The position numbers were made by a program, and so were the translations under genes. From the NCBI RefSeq assembly GCF_000496755.2, contig NZ_AYKS02000034.1, positions 1 through 40,483 of the forward strand: a stretch of DNA of 40,483 nt, given 5' to 3'. Below are positions 15,939 through 23,773 of this stretch, piece after piece (within the stretch, counting starts at the first letter, position 1; each line of letters starts with the position of its first letter). This DNA is from Serratia sp. DD3. Lineage in GTDB: Bacteria > Pseudomonadota > Gammaproteobacteria > Enterobacterales > Enterobacteriaceae. Under the pieces are notes generated by a model. That model worked only from the letters and a program-made list of their open reading frames with translations. It had not been told where the DNA came from and ran no database searches.

Positions 15939-15970
15939 AAAAAAGCAAAACGCCACCCAGTGGGCAGCGT
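15939..15970 (-). terminator. intrinsic terminator upstream of the DUF4942 gene
   Basis: Minus-strand hairpin CGCTGCCC-ACT-GGGTGGCG (8 pairs, two of them G-T) followed by TTTTGCTTTTTT. It lies after the CbeA/CbtA/DUF5983 genes and just before the DUF4942 gene, so it should limit transcription between them. Its T-tail is the same as that of the terminator at 18568-18610. Confidence 0.7.
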
Positions 15971-16015
15971 TGATGCTTGTTTAGGGGGAATACGTTATGG
16001 CGGTTGTTACGTTGA

Positions 16016-16372
16016 CTAATTTGCCATGGACTGAAGGTTGAGAACCACGTTCAAGGCCTGTTCAACACAAGGCAACAGTTTGCTGGAGTCGGTCATCTTT
16101 TCATCGTTATCAAAGATGAGCGTTGAGTCACAATCAATATTGTCCTGCAACCAGTCAATGAGGATTTGTAGCCCTTCTGCAAGGGGTAATGAGCAAGGCG
16201 ATGCCACACTGGCGTATTCGGGTTCACTGGTTTTCTGCAACGAATAACCGTGGTTATTGACCGCTTTAATCAACGCAGCCAGCTCGATACCATCCACGTC
16301 AACGGCTATCCTCCCCCTGTTCAGTCCCAGTACGAGGATACTGTCGGCTTCAATATTCAAGTCGATTTTCAC
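16016..16372 (-). CDS. DUF5983 family protein
   Basis: A 118-aa protein starting at GTG 16370-16372 (read as [17 protein letters not shown]), overlapping the cbtA stop by 4 nt (GTGA). The sequence and place, directly after the CbtA toxin and before a DUF4942 gene, match the DUF5983 family of enterobacterial prophage modules. It is an acidic alpha/beta protein with [18 protein letters not shown] and a conserved C-terminal half ([15 protein letters not shown]). Function is unknown; translational coupling to the toxin suggests a related role. Confidence 0.75.
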   Translation of the reverse strand: MKIDLNIEADSILVLGLNRGRIAVDVDGIELAALIKAVNNHGYSLQKTSEPEYASVASPCSLPLAEGLQILIDWLQDNIDCDSTLIFDNDEKMTDSSKLLPCVEQALNVVLNLQSMAN

Positions 16373-16752
16373 GGATGTGTCCCCTGTCGTTGGTTTTTAC
16401 CGTTGGTGATATGGGTGATGGCCTTGTAACCTCGGCGTTTCATCAAGCCTGTAGCCTGTCTGGCCCGGAGAATATCAATAGGCGTAATAAACGGTGATTG
16501 TTCGCGGATACTGAAACCAGTGCGGTCAATACGCACCAGTTCATATTTTTCCACGATACAATTCAGCGCATCCGCCAGAGAAATACCCGCATCAAGGTTT
16601 TCTTGAATGACTCCATCGTGACTAAAGGCGGTGTCTTCCAGTGTCAGACCATAGTGTTGTTGCAACAGATGGGTCAGCAACGCCTGCCAGATGGCGATAG
16701 GTGACGGGCAGGACCGAGCCGCCCGTTTCGGGGTAACCGATACAGTTTGCAT
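16369..16752 (-). CDS. cbtA: type IV toxin CbtA (YeeV family)
   Basis: A 127-aa toxin. CbtA proteins bind the cytoskeletal proteins MreB and FtsZ and block their polymerisation, rounding the cell. Seen here: [20 protein letters not shown] (residues about 22-41), the conserved [24 protein letters not shown] region and the [19 protein letters not shown]-terminal block, all typical of the YeeV family at its usual length. The start has AGGAT 8 nt upstream. It follows the antitoxin gene by 61 bp and overlaps the DUF5983 gene. A basic N-terminal extension and a polar tail (NGKNQRQG) are the only small departures from the usual form. Confidence 0.9.
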   Translation of the reverse strand: MQTVSVTPKRAARSCPSPIAIWQALLTHLLQQHYGLTLEDTAFSHDGVIQENLDAGISLADALNCIVEKYELVRIDRTGFSIREQSPFITPIDILRARQATGLMKRRGYKAITHITNGKNQRQGTHP

Positions 16753-16813
16753 GATTGTTATCCTGATAGAAGGTTGGGAGAAAACGTTAATGCCTGAGTG
16801 AGGTAACGCCGTT

Positions 16814-17182
16814 TTATGCGGTTGCCGCCGGTGTTGGATAAATGGCTATGTACACATAACCGCACGAGCCCAACGTATCGGCTTCGCAGGTCAGTCCGTT
16901 TGTATGAAGTGTGACGCAATGTTGTTGTCGGGGATTGAGTTCACCAGACATCAGCATCGACTCCAACTGCTGAAGCCAGAGCGGGAATTGTTGGTCGAGA
17001 TGACGCAACTCGGCATCGCTGAACGTCCCCACGACATCTGCACGATCTCCCAGGTAATGCAGTTGGTGGCCTTGCTGTACCAGACGCGCCCCAAACTGTG
17101 GCGTGATGGCACGTTTTAACCCCCAGACTGGTGGGGTGATATCTGCCCCCTGGGAGGGGCTATCAGGTTCGATATTTGTCAT
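16814..17182 (-). CDS. cbeA: type IV antitoxin CbeA (YeeU family)
   Basis: A 122-aa antitoxin. CbeA does not bind CbtA; it stabilises MreB and FtsZ bundles and so counters the toxin. Family marks are the [20 protein letters not shown] start, [31 protein letters not shown] and the C-terminal [10 protein letters not shown]. It lies directly upstream of cbtA in the same direction, as in E. coli yeeUV, with AAGGAAAC before the ATG. Length and residues look intact. Confidence 0.9.
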   Translation of the reverse strand: MTNIEPDSPSQGADITPPVWGLKRAITPQFGARLVQQGHQLHYLGDRADVVGTFSDAELRHLDQQFPLWLQQLESMLMSGELNPRQQHCVTLHTNGLTCEADTLGSCGYVYIAIYPTPAATA

Positions 17183-17278
17183 CGCTAAGTTTCCTTGAAA
17201 TAGACACGGCCCAGCAATGAAGCAGGGGTGTATCGTGGATGAGAAAGTAGATAAGGCTGGTTTTGGTGTAGTGAGTCA

Positions 17279-17599
17279 TTACCAACCGAAGGTGGCAAAG
17301 TCGGGTAGCAGTTCACCCAGTGCATCAATATGCAGGTAGGTCAGTTGGTGTCGCTTCATCAGGGTGCTGACCAGATATCGGCAGGGTTTGGAGAGCCCCA
17401 GGCGTTTGAGTTGCAATATCGGGTGGGTCCACGCATCCAGACGGATCAGATAGCCAGTGCCCGAAAATGAGATCCACTCACCATCACTAAACTCATCGTG
17501 GCAATGAGAGACTCGATACAGCACGGTGTTGTCATCTTCAGTGATATGGGCCGAACTGCATTGCAGACCAAAGCGTAAAAGCGGTGTGGTTGTTGTCAT
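17279..17599 (-). CDS. small conserved-type protein between radC-like and cbeA genes, function unknown
   Basis: A 106-aa protein. The ATG at 17597-17599 has GAGGAC upstream and gives MTTTTPLLRFGLQC; an in-frame extension to 17659 would overlap the RadC-like gene. The sequence is beta-rich with YRVSHCHDEFSDGEWISFSG and a C-terminal helix (LVSTLMKRHQLTYLHIDALG). In many enterobacterial modules this position is held by the DUF987 (YeeT) gene, but this protein does not resemble DUF987. It is 10 bp after the RadC-like gene and so belongs to the same operon. No function can be assigned. Confidence 0.65.
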   Translation of the reverse strand: MTTTTPLLRFGLQCSSAHITEDDNTVLYRVSHCHDEFSDGEWISFSGTGYLIRLDAWTHPILQLKRLGLSKPCRYLVSTLMKRHQLTYLHIDALGELLPDFATFGW

Positions 17600-17609
17600 C
17601 TTGTCCTCC

Positions 17610-18089
17610 TCACAACCAGCCACGTTCGGCAAATGAGACGATATCCAGGCCACCGACAACTAGGTGGTCCAGCACTCGCACATCTACCAATTCCAGTGCA
17701 GCCTTTATCCTGTCGGTGATTTGTCGGTCAGCCTGGCTGGGCTCGGCCAACTGGGACGGATGATTGTGGGCCAATACGGCTTTAGCGGCATTGTGCTTCA
17801 GAGCAGACTTCACCAACTCGCGCGGGTGGACGGTGGTACTGTTGATGGTGCCGGTAAACAGCGTCTCCTGAGCCAGTAGTCGGTTTTGATTATCGAGCCA
17901 CAGCACAACGAAGACTTCACGCTCAAGCCCAGTCAGATGCAGGCGCAGCCAGTCACGGGTCACGCTGGTGGAGGTAAACGCTACGCCCGGTTCCCGCAAC
18001 TGTTTAGCCAGCAGATTCAGGGCGCGTCGGACGGTCCGTTGTTCGCCAGGTGACATTTCAGCCACTATGGGGGATAAGGTGATTTTCAT
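17610..18089 (-). CDS. RadC-like JAB-domain protein (YkfG type)
   Basis: A 159-aa protein consisting only of the RadC/JAB (MPN+) domain, with the JAMM metal-binding residues: E75 in AQETLFTGT, H108-N-H110 in VLAHNHPSQ and D121 downstream. The usual chromosomal RadC HhH region is absent, which is typical of the prophage YkfG/YeeS forms of about 158 aa. The function is unsettled; RadC does not act in recombinational repair as first thought. The ATG at 18087-18089 has AGGGACT before it; the frame also opens at a TTG (18116) that would overlap the ArdB gene. It lies between the antirestriction and CbeA genes, in the standard order. Confidence 0.9.
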   Translation of the reverse strand: MKITLSPIVAEMSPGEQRTVRRALNLLAKQLREPGVAFTSTSVTRDWLRLHLTGLEREVFVVLWLDNQNRLLAQETLFTGTINSTTVHPRELVKSALKHNAAKAVLAHNHPSQLAEPSQADRQITDRIKAALELVDVRVLDHLVVGGLDIVSFAERGWL

Positions 18090-18108
18090 GGTGAGAGTCC
18101 CTTGTTGC

Positions 18109-18537
18109 TCAGTCAATCAGGGCGAAAATGGCTTTGCACTCTGAGTGAGTGAGAGCGTATTCACGCAATCGGTAGAAATGTTCGGTCATCGCCTCGCTTT
18201 CGGTACGGCAAGCGTGGTGGCTATAGGTCATTAGGCAAGCGGTAATACCGGCAGCCTCAGCACCCATTTCGGCACCATTGCCATTCATGTCGTTAAACAG
18301 TGACCACCGCTCATCGCTTTCTGGTGCCATAAAGGCCCCCCCATTGCTCAGCGTATAAAAGTGCCAGGAGCCCCCGTTGTAATCAGTACATAGGCGGTCA
18401 AGCCAGCCAAAGGCGTGCGGCTCCAGAATGAGCCATTGCGGTATGTTGCCAAAGTGCTGTGGCCAGAAACGGAGGCGCTGGCGGTTTGGCACAACAGTGG
18501 CGGTCACGCGTTGAGGTGTGGGTGATACATTGTTCAT
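18109..18537 (-). CDS. ardB: antirestriction protein, ArdB/KlcA family
   Basis: A 142-aa protein, the normal ArdB/KlcA length. These proteins protect incoming DNA from type I restriction in vivo, but do not mimic DNA as ArdA does. Marks are QRLRFWPQHFGNIPQW, the conserved DYNGGSWHFYTLSNGGAF block, MGAEAAGITACLM and the C-terminal FYRLREYALTHSECKAIFAL. The ATG at 18535-18537 has AAGGAG 10 nt upstream; the frame is open further but without signals. A terminator-like hairpin at 18568-18610 lies just upstream, so the gene may have its own promoter. The same window encodes a full type I system, the target class of this protein. Confidence 0.9.
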   Translation of the reverse strand: MNNVSPTPQRVTATVVPNRQRLRFWPQHFGNIPQWLILEPHAFGWLDRLCTDYNGGSWHFYTLSNGGAFMAPESDERWSLFNDMNGNGAEMGAEAAGITACLMTYSHHACRTESEAMTEHFYRLREYALTHSECKAIFALID

Positions 18538-18567
18538 GGTTGAATAAACTCCTTGAGATGAAAGGCA

Positions 18568-18610
18568 TAAAAGCAAAACAGGCCCCACCGGAAAACCGGA
18601 GGAGCCTGTT
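18568..18610 (-). terminator. intrinsic terminator upstream of ardB
   Basis: Minus-strand hairpin of about 13 pairs with two mismatches, AACAGGC.CC.CCGG, loop TTTT, then CCGG..GCCTGTT, followed by TTTTGCTTTT. It lies between the small exported-protein gene (stop at 18714) and ardB (start 18537). The tail matches that of the other terminator at 15939-15970, which suggests a common origin or duplicated control element. Confidence 0.7.
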
Positions 18611-18713
18611 TGATGTGTGGAAAATATTTCCCTGGTGTTAACGCAAAAGATTCAATGGGTGAGGACTATTACTGCCCACCATGGGCGTTAGCAGAATAAG
18701 TATCTCCCAGTGC

Positions 18714-19079
18714 TTAATAGACCGGATAGACGGCAGTAACTTTTCCTTCAGAGGTGAACGTAACGGTATTATTTTCCAGTTTGATGGCAAAGTTCCTGTC
18801 ATCACAGGTGCCGCTATCGATTTCTTTATAGGTTTTGAGTCTTTTGTTGACCAGATAGAAACTGCCGGCAGGACAACTGGTACCCGCATCCTGCCATATC
18901 ACAGCATTGTCACCCTTTTCAGCGACAAGCTTGTCACTCACATCACCAAAATACGAATAGGTCTGATACTGATTACCAATATTATTCCAATGCTCAACCT
19001 CTGCCAAATTGACCTTGGCAGTGGCTACGCTCGAAAATACCCATGAGAAGCCGATAAGTAATACGCTGATTTTACGCAT
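18714..19079 (-). CDS. small exported protein of unknown function
   Basis: A 121-aa protein with a clear Sec signal peptide: MRKISVLLIGFSWVFSSVAT, likely cleaved after ATA just beyond. The mature part is about 98 residues, mostly beta-like, with two cysteines (TSCPAGS and SGTCDDR) about 21 residues apart that probably form a disulfide, and a C-terminal strand pattern (VTFTSEGKVTAVYPV). No family is recognised; small periplasmic inhibitors can look like this, but that is speculation. The ATG has GGAGA upstream (an in-frame ATG four codons earlier is less well placed). It is bounded below by the terminator at 18568-18610. Confidence 0.6.
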   Translation of the reverse strand: MRKISVLLIGFSWVFSSVATAKVNLAEVEHWNNIGNQYQTYSYFGDVSDKLVAEKGDNAVIWQDAGTSCPAGSFYLVNKRLKTYKEIDSGTCDDRNFAIKLENNTVTFTSEGKVTAVYPVY

Positions 19080-19195
19080 GATATTCTCCATTGATAAGCT
19101 AAGTGTATAGTTGTTTATCCGGGGCAGTTGAAAACCCGGTACCTGTTTTATTGTCAGTGAAATAAACATCGTCTCCCTGTATCGGGATGCGTGAG

Positions 19196-19414
19196 TTACC
19201 CACGTTGAGGGAACACGCGTTGGATGAGTGCATCTACCAATCCCCCCATCAGCAACGAGGTAACAAACAAAGCGCCAATCCGACCGACCCGCACCGCCCA
19301 AGGCGAGCAGGCGTCTTTACGCATTTGTTCAGCCATGGCCCCCTGAGCTTGGTAGACGCTAAACAAGGTCGCGATAATTCCTGTGGCTGTCGCAAGGTGA
19401 CGAAATACAGACAT
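19196..19414 (-). CDS. small membrane protein
   Basis: A 72-aa protein with a possible short N-terminal hydrophobic stretch (ATGIIATLFSVYQAQG) and a clearer C-terminal membrane segment (IGALFVTSLLMGGLVDALI). AAAGAGAG precedes the ATG at a good distance. It has no recognised family. It sits between the WYL regulator and the small exported protein on the same strand and is likely part of the same transcription unit. Confidence 0.5.
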   Translation of the reverse strand: MSVFRHLATATGIIATLFSVYQAQGAMAEQMRKDACSPWAVRVGRIGALFVTSLLMGGLVDALIQRVFPQRG

Positions 19415-19445
19415 GGTGATGCTCTCTTTAACCTTTAGGTGATAT

Positions 19446-20135
19446 CTATTGACCCGATTCGGTTGCGGTCAACGCCTTGATATATTGAAAATGCGGTAAT
19501 GCTGTTATGAACTTCTCTTCGCTAATGATGTTATTGATAGCCTCCTTTTTGACGAACGTGCTGATGGTCAGCGTGATATCGCTCAGGTGATGCATGTCAA
19601 ACACCTGAATGATGTTGTTGATGGCAGCACACAGATACCAGTCCCCGGCAAAATAAATCAGTTTGTAGGGTTCTGCGGCTGAGTGTTTCAGGCCTTCGTA
19701 AACAAAGCGGATAATGCGGTTCTCCACAATGGCCTGGGTAATGACATAAAACCCGCCGAATAACGATGGCAACCGCTTGGGGGGCGCGTTATAGACGATG
19801 TAGGGCGAGTCTAGCTCTTTGTTGAGCAACACGGACAACAGCTTTCTATCCAGTGCGGGAAAGAACTGCTTCACGTCAGTAATGCTGGCAAACTGGATGA
19901 TGTCCCTGTCGGTACGAAAGGGGCGCTGCGAGTCAGCCAAACGATAGCAGCCCTCACGGTGATCCATATCCAGACCGACCAGACGTGTGTTGAAATCCCG
20001 GTCCAGTGTACGTAACGAGACATTGAACTCCCGTGCCAACGCAGCCACGGAGAGGGATTCGCCATTGAAGAGCCGACTGATGATGGAGGCCAACCGGTAG
20101 GCGAGCCTGTCATGGCGACGTTCCTGTGCGGACAT
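19446..20135 (-). CDS. WYL-domain transcriptional regulator
   Basis: A 229-aa protein. An N-terminal winged HTH (residues about 5-60: RLASIISRLFNGESLSVAAL, AREFNVSLRTLDRDFNTRL) of the DeoR-like kind is followed by a WYL domain (about 115-200), with the core AAEPYKLIYFAGDWYLCA holding the W-Y-L triplet. WYL proteins bind nucleic-acid or nucleotide ligands and commonly regulate defence and prophage genes. The ATG at 20133-20135 has AGGGA 8 nt upstream; the frame opens earlier without signals. It is the first DNA-binding gene of the minus-strand module and a good candidate for its regulator. Confidence 0.85.
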   Translation of the reverse strand: MSAQERRHDRLAYRLASIISRLFNGESLSVAALAREFNVSLRTLDRDFNTRLVGLDMDHREGCYRLADSQRPFRTDRDIIQFASITDVKQFFPALDRKLLSVLLNKELDSPYIVYNAPPKRLPSLFGGFYVITQAIVENRIIRFVYEGLKHSAAEPYKLIYFAGDWYLCAAINNIIQVFDMHHLSDITLTISTFVKKEAINNIISEEKFITALPHFQYIKALTATESGQ

Positions 20136-20187
20136 AATTGATTCCCTGAGTGAAAGGTTCCCCTGCACGACCGTACAGGGGCGCGGG

Positions 20188-20919
20188 TTATTGTTGTGCG
20201 AGGTGTTTCTGGCGTAGGTAGGCCACGATAATGCAAGCCGGTACGGTGACCCGGTAGGCAGGGCCAGTAACGTCGGCAATGAGCCAGGCAGAACTGAGCG
20301 TCAAGCCAATGGGGCCAGCCAGTACGGTCAGTGCACGTTGTGCAACAAAGTAGGCCCCTATCGTGGCAATTCCACCCAAGGTATTGATGATATTAATGGC
20401 CAGCAGTGTGGCCAGCTCCAGCGCAGCCATGCCGGAGGTGCGAATGGCCGCCTGTAGCGCCATCAACACCAGTTGAGGTGTGGGCTTGGACAGATTGAGC
20501 TGCATGTCATGAGATAACTGCTGCAGTTCCTCTTCGGTCATTTCTGCCAGGCTTTTCTCCATCACTTTCAACAGCATGTTCAGTTCTATCGTTTCAATGG
20601 AGCTCTCCTTGCTGAAGTTGACCTTGAGCTTTTTACACGCATCCGTCAGCAACTCTCGGTAGAGCACGCCTTTGTTGAGTCGAGTCAGTGTCGCCAGACT
20701 GTTGGCCCCAAAGGCCTGCAGTTCGGCACCGATGGCCGTCCAATACTTCTGGTGGTCGGGGTAAAACAGCGTGTATTCCGGGGTGCTGGTCAGGCTTTCT
20801 GACCAGCGCTTTTTGCCGTCTTTGGTATCGTGGGTGAGCACGGAGACCAGTGCGCTCAGGTCGTCGTTAGAGCACTGCCCTAAAAATGTCAGGTCGGGGT
20901 CGATGCGGTAGGTCGCCAT
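20188..20919 (-). CDS. DUF3944/UPF0174 (YaaW-like) protein
   Basis: A 243-aa protein. The first 35 residues (YRIDPDLTFLGQCSNDDLSA, LVSVLTHD) match the short DUF3944 motif, and the middle (FGANSLATLTRLNKGVLYRE, LLTDACKKLKV) is typical of the UPF0174/YaaW family. The C-terminal third has two or three hydrophobic stretches (LATLLAINIINTLGGIATIG, AYFVAQRALTVLAGPIGLTL), so it is likely membrane-associated. The biochemical function is unknown. It is followed by the WYL gene after 52 bp and preceded by an EcsC-like gene, a pair often seen in enterobacterial islands. Confidence 0.8.
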   Translation of the reverse strand: MATYRIDPDLTFLGQCSNDDLSALVSVLTHDTKDGKKRWSESLTSTPEYTLFYPDHQKYWTAIGAELQAFGANSLATLTRLNKGVLYRELLTDACKKLKVNFSKESSIETIELNMLLKVMEKSLAEMTEEELQQLSHDMQLNLSKPTPQLVLMALQAAIRTSGMAALELATLLAINIINTLGGIATIGAYFVAQRALTVLAGPIGLTLSSAWLIADVTGPAYRVTVPACIIVAYLRQKHLAQQ

Positions 20920-21069
20920 GGTATTTCTCCTGTGTTGGCCGTATATCGTGAACTGGCGACTACTGTAACGGAGGGGCCTGACAGGGTATGGCGGTCAAAA
21001 CGGTGATTTTCCTGACACCGAGGGGCTGAATTGGACAGGGTGTGACGCGGCAGGTAAGGAAAAAGTGGC

Positions 21070-21681
21070 TCAGTCCTTGTGCAAAAAGGCGGCGCAGGCC
21101 AATGCGCCCGCTGACCGTACTGCCAGATAATCCAAGCTACCGCTGACCACGCCACTCAGCAGTGGCACGAGATGGCTCGCATGGGCAGTCGGGAGACGGC
21201 CAGCCAGTCGAGTGGTCAGGTGTGTGGCGGTTTTTTCGGTCACCTGCTCAAGGGCCTGTGCTGAAATCTGTTGGAACAGATAGGTACCATATGCCTGCAA
21301 GCCATCTTTAGCGACAGTGCCGCCGAGGCAGAGATAAACCAGATGGCGGGTATGCAAGTCGTGGACATCCTGCCCACCCAGTAAAGCGATGGCAGCAATC
21401 AACCTGAGCTGTAGCAACAGTGGCCCAACCAGGCTGGCAGGTAGCGTAATGGGAAGTGTTACTATGCCTCCCACACCCAGCATAAATCCGCTGGTAGCCG
21501 CTTTGGCTGATTCCCAGCGAACCAGACTCAGGGCGGCGCTTTGTGGGGTTGAGAAGGTATTGCGGTACTGCTCTGCCAATTGATAGGCGGAACTGATGCC
21601 AGGGCCACCTTGTAGGGCTTTGGTGTATAAAGCCTCCAGCCAGCGAGATATCGGCGGAGGGGATGATGTCTCATCGTGCAT
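21070..21681 (-). CDS. EcsC-like membrane-associated protein
   Basis: A 203-aa protein from the ATG at 21679-21681 (the frame opens 11 codons earlier, without a better signal). The centre (LVRWESAKAATSGFMLGVGG, IVTLPITLPASLVGPLLLQL, RLIAAIALLGG) shows the Gly-rich hydrophobic pattern of EcsC-family proteins. The C-terminal part has a second apolar stretch (SGVVSGSLDYLAVRSAGALA). Membrane association is likely. EcsC-type proteins occur in phage and stress islands without an agreed role. It shares strand and spacing with the DUF3944 gene and is probably expressed with it. Confidence 0.65.
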   Translation of the reverse strand: MHDETSSPPPISRWLEALYTKALQGGPGISSAYQLAEQYRNTFSTPQSAALSLVRWESAKAATSGFMLGVGGIVTLPITLPASLVGPLLLQLRLIAAIALLGGQDVHDLHTRHLVYLCLGGTVAKDGLQAYGTYLFQQISAQALEQVTEKTATHLTTRLAGRLPTAHASHLVPLLSGVVSGSLDYLAVRSAGALACAAFLHKD

Positions 21682-21931
21682 GATAGGACCTGTTTCATTG
21701 AGTGGAAAACACACGCTACGGTTAATACTGTGGCGTAATTCCCTTCAGTGATATAGGTGTGAAAATGTGTTGGTTTAGCACTCAGGTATTAAATAATTGC
21801 GAACCAGTATTTGACCTGGTTTTATCTTGGTAGCATCTATGTCACCACCAGATTGTAGGCGGTTTTTCATACTCAAAAATGAGCAAGCTATAAAAAACCT
21901 CTTCCCTAAAAAATAGCTTTATCGCGAACAG

Positions 21932-22960
21932 TTAAAACTTCATCATCTGGTCATAATAGAAGCCTATTGCTTCACTCAAAATGCCCTCTTCATTGACATC
22001 AAATTTCATTGCTATTTCACGAAGTAATTTAGCATCAGATTCACTGAGAACGGGAAGCGTATGATTCTGTGCTTTTTTTACAGTTTTCTTTGGCGCTTTG
22101 CGTGCTTTATGCTGCGACCAAGCCTTTAATAGCAAATTCATCCTGCCAGGGAAATCGGCATTTTCTAGACACTCAAGATAGATATGCGTGATTAATGCAG
22201 GCCGGTTGTCATGATGCGTGATTGGCATTAACCCATTTCTTTTCACCGTCCCTTTCTTTCTAAGATAATCAAGTGAAAAGACTATTAATTCATCGCTTTT
22301 TGTCAGGTTCTTTATATTTATTTTATGTCGACACTCTTCTTTTGTGTTTTTATAATCCTCGAAAATAGAATCCAGATAGTTGATGCCTATTTCACTTGGG
22401 AAAGGTAGTTTTTCAAAAAATCTCACCAATGAAAAATAGCGGTTTAAGTGATCTGGTGAAAAATCGCGAACCCCAAGCAAGTCGATTGCTGCCATTTCAT
22501 TTCCATCACCAACCTTGTAATTATAACTATTATAGAGATCCACTGGCTTTGATGACAGAATATCTTTCCACTTTATATTTATAATGAGTACCCATAGGTA
22601 ATAGCAAGCCTCTTTGTCTTTTTTTAACCATGCCATTTTATTTTTCGGGAAAACATCTTCTGTTAACTTTGTATTTAACTCTATGAGTTTATCCAGAGAC
22701 TTATCTTTGTATGTTCTGTACATCTCATTGGCGACACAAAACGCCATACTTTCTATTGATCTTACCATTTTAGCGAAATTCATAGCTACGCATTTTTCTT
22801 TTAGTGAAAACATTACCTTAGACAATGTCATGTGGTTAAATGTTGCTGCAACTCGTTTAAGTACATCAATGCGATTAGCCGCGTTTTCATTAAATAAAAA
22901 CTCTTTTTTATATTCAAGAAAACCTACCTTTGCTCGGCCCCTCATCTCACTGAATGTCAT
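21932..22960 (-). CDS. unknown AT-rich gene of the accessory module
   Basis: A 342-aa soluble, basic protein (MTFSEMRGRAKVGFLEYKKE start). Mostly helical by composition, with several Lys-rich clusters. The last 40 residues (SESDAKLLREIAMKFDVNEE, GILSEAIGFYYDQMM) look like a small RHH-like or helical DNA-binding tail after a basic linker (KARKAPKKTVKKAQ). No family is recognised. Base composition is markedly AT-richer than the genes on either side, suggesting it was acquired separately. The ATG at 22958-22960 has GGTGG close upstream; a GTG three codons earlier is the alternative. It is divergent from the AlpA-like gene across a 558-bp repeat-rich region, so its expression may be controlled from there. 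Confidence 0.6.
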   Translation of the reverse strand: MTFSEMRGRAKVGFLEYKKEFLFNENAANRIDVLKRVAATFNHMTLSKVMFSLKEKCVAMNFAKMVRSIESMAFCVANEMYRTYKDKSLDKLIELNTKLTEDVFPKNKMAWLKKDKEACYYLWVLIINIKWKDILSSKPVDLYNSYNYKVGDGNEMAAIDLLGVRDFSPDHLNRYFSLVRFFEKLPFPSEIGINYLDSIFEDYKNTKEECRHKINIKNLTKSDELIVFSLDYLRKKGTVKRNGLMPITHHDNRPALITHIYLECLENADFPGRMNLLLKAWSQHKARKAPKKTVKKAQNHTLPVLSESDAKLLREIAMKFDVNEEGILSEAIGFYYDQMMKF

Positions 22961-23518
22961 AGCTTCCACCTGTTAATCAATGCTCAATCCCCAAAATGAC
23001 TTTATATCAAAGAAGGTCACGTGTCGATTCAGTTGTTAAAAAATGAAATAATCCAGAGATTTTTAGTGGTTTTTATGTATTAAAAGTAATGATTTTTAGT
23101 AGATAAATCGTGGTTTTTATCATTTAAAAACCCCATAAGAATGGCTGATTACATGCATTTAAACATGAACTAAACTCTAAATAATTCGCTTTACAGAAAA
23201 ATGGAGGCAACATAGTTCTCCATGAACCAGCTCAAACAAGTGACCAAGAGGGGGGTGAGGCTTGAGTTATGATGGGGATATAAACAGAAAATGAGTTGAT
23301 AAAATTTCAACAGAAATGTACTGGTTGTATGGGTGTACATATATCCACCCTATCATTTTTAATGAAATCGCAACCAGGCCATTAAGCAATTCAGGTTATT
23401 TTTTACTTGGCTGACTGATGTGATAGAGAACTTTGTGGCGCACTGGCATAAATCAAAATGCCAACTGACGTTGCCGCAGTCCGTTCTCCATTCACTCATC
23501 ACCATGGAGAAAAATAAC
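22961..23518. promoter_or_regulatory. noncoding divergent region with repeated T-rich boxes
   Basis: 558 bp with no supported gene. The AT-rich left half has two interleaved direct repeats: GATTTTTAGT at 23058-23067 and 23091-23100, and GTGGTTTTTAT at 23066-23076 and 23110-23120. The second is part of a small hairpin GGTTTTT/AAAAACC. Such spaced repeats are typical of regulator-binding sites (AlpA/Vis-like or WYL) or of iterons. It separates the divergent AT-rich gene and the AlpA-like gene and so probably holds both promoters. Confidence 0.4.
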
Positions 23519-23773
23519 ATGTCATCCCCTATCAAAAGTCTGTTGAATGACCAGTTTGTCGATATGGCGTTTATCGTTGCCCATACCGGCATGACGGATA
23601 AATGGTTTTATAAATTGATTGCTCTTGGGCGCTTTCCGCCTGCCATAAAATTTGGCCGTCGTTCACGCTGGCTGAAAAGTGAAGTGTTAGCCTGGGAAGT
23701 AGAAAGAATAAGAGAATCACGTCCGGACTATATTCCTCCAGACTATCAAGAATTGCCTACTGTCGGCCTGTAA
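23519..23773 (+). CDS. alpA: AlpA-family HTH regulator
   Basis: An 84-aa MerR-like winged-HTH protein. VDMAFIVAHTGMTDKWFYKL is the recognition HTH, followed by GRFPPAIKFGRRSRWLKSEV, the wing, and LAWEVERIRESRP. This is the standard AlpA pattern of P4/CP4-type elements, where AlpA/Vis regulates excision and late functions. The ATG at 23519 has GGAG 9 nt upstream; upstream in-frame codons (to 23420) are not family-like. It is the first plus-strand gene of the replication-like module, followed by 564 bp of noncoding sequence and the Gp2-like gene. Confidence 0.88.
   Translation: MSSPIKSLLNDQFVDMAFIVAHTGMTDKWFYKLIALGRFPPAIKFGRRSRWLKSEVLAWEVERIRESRPDYIPPDYQELPTVGL

Noticed and set aside
23420..23518. 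Longer N-terminus for the AlpA-like protein
   Set aside because: The added residues are not AlpA-like and the GGAG before ATG 23519 fits better.
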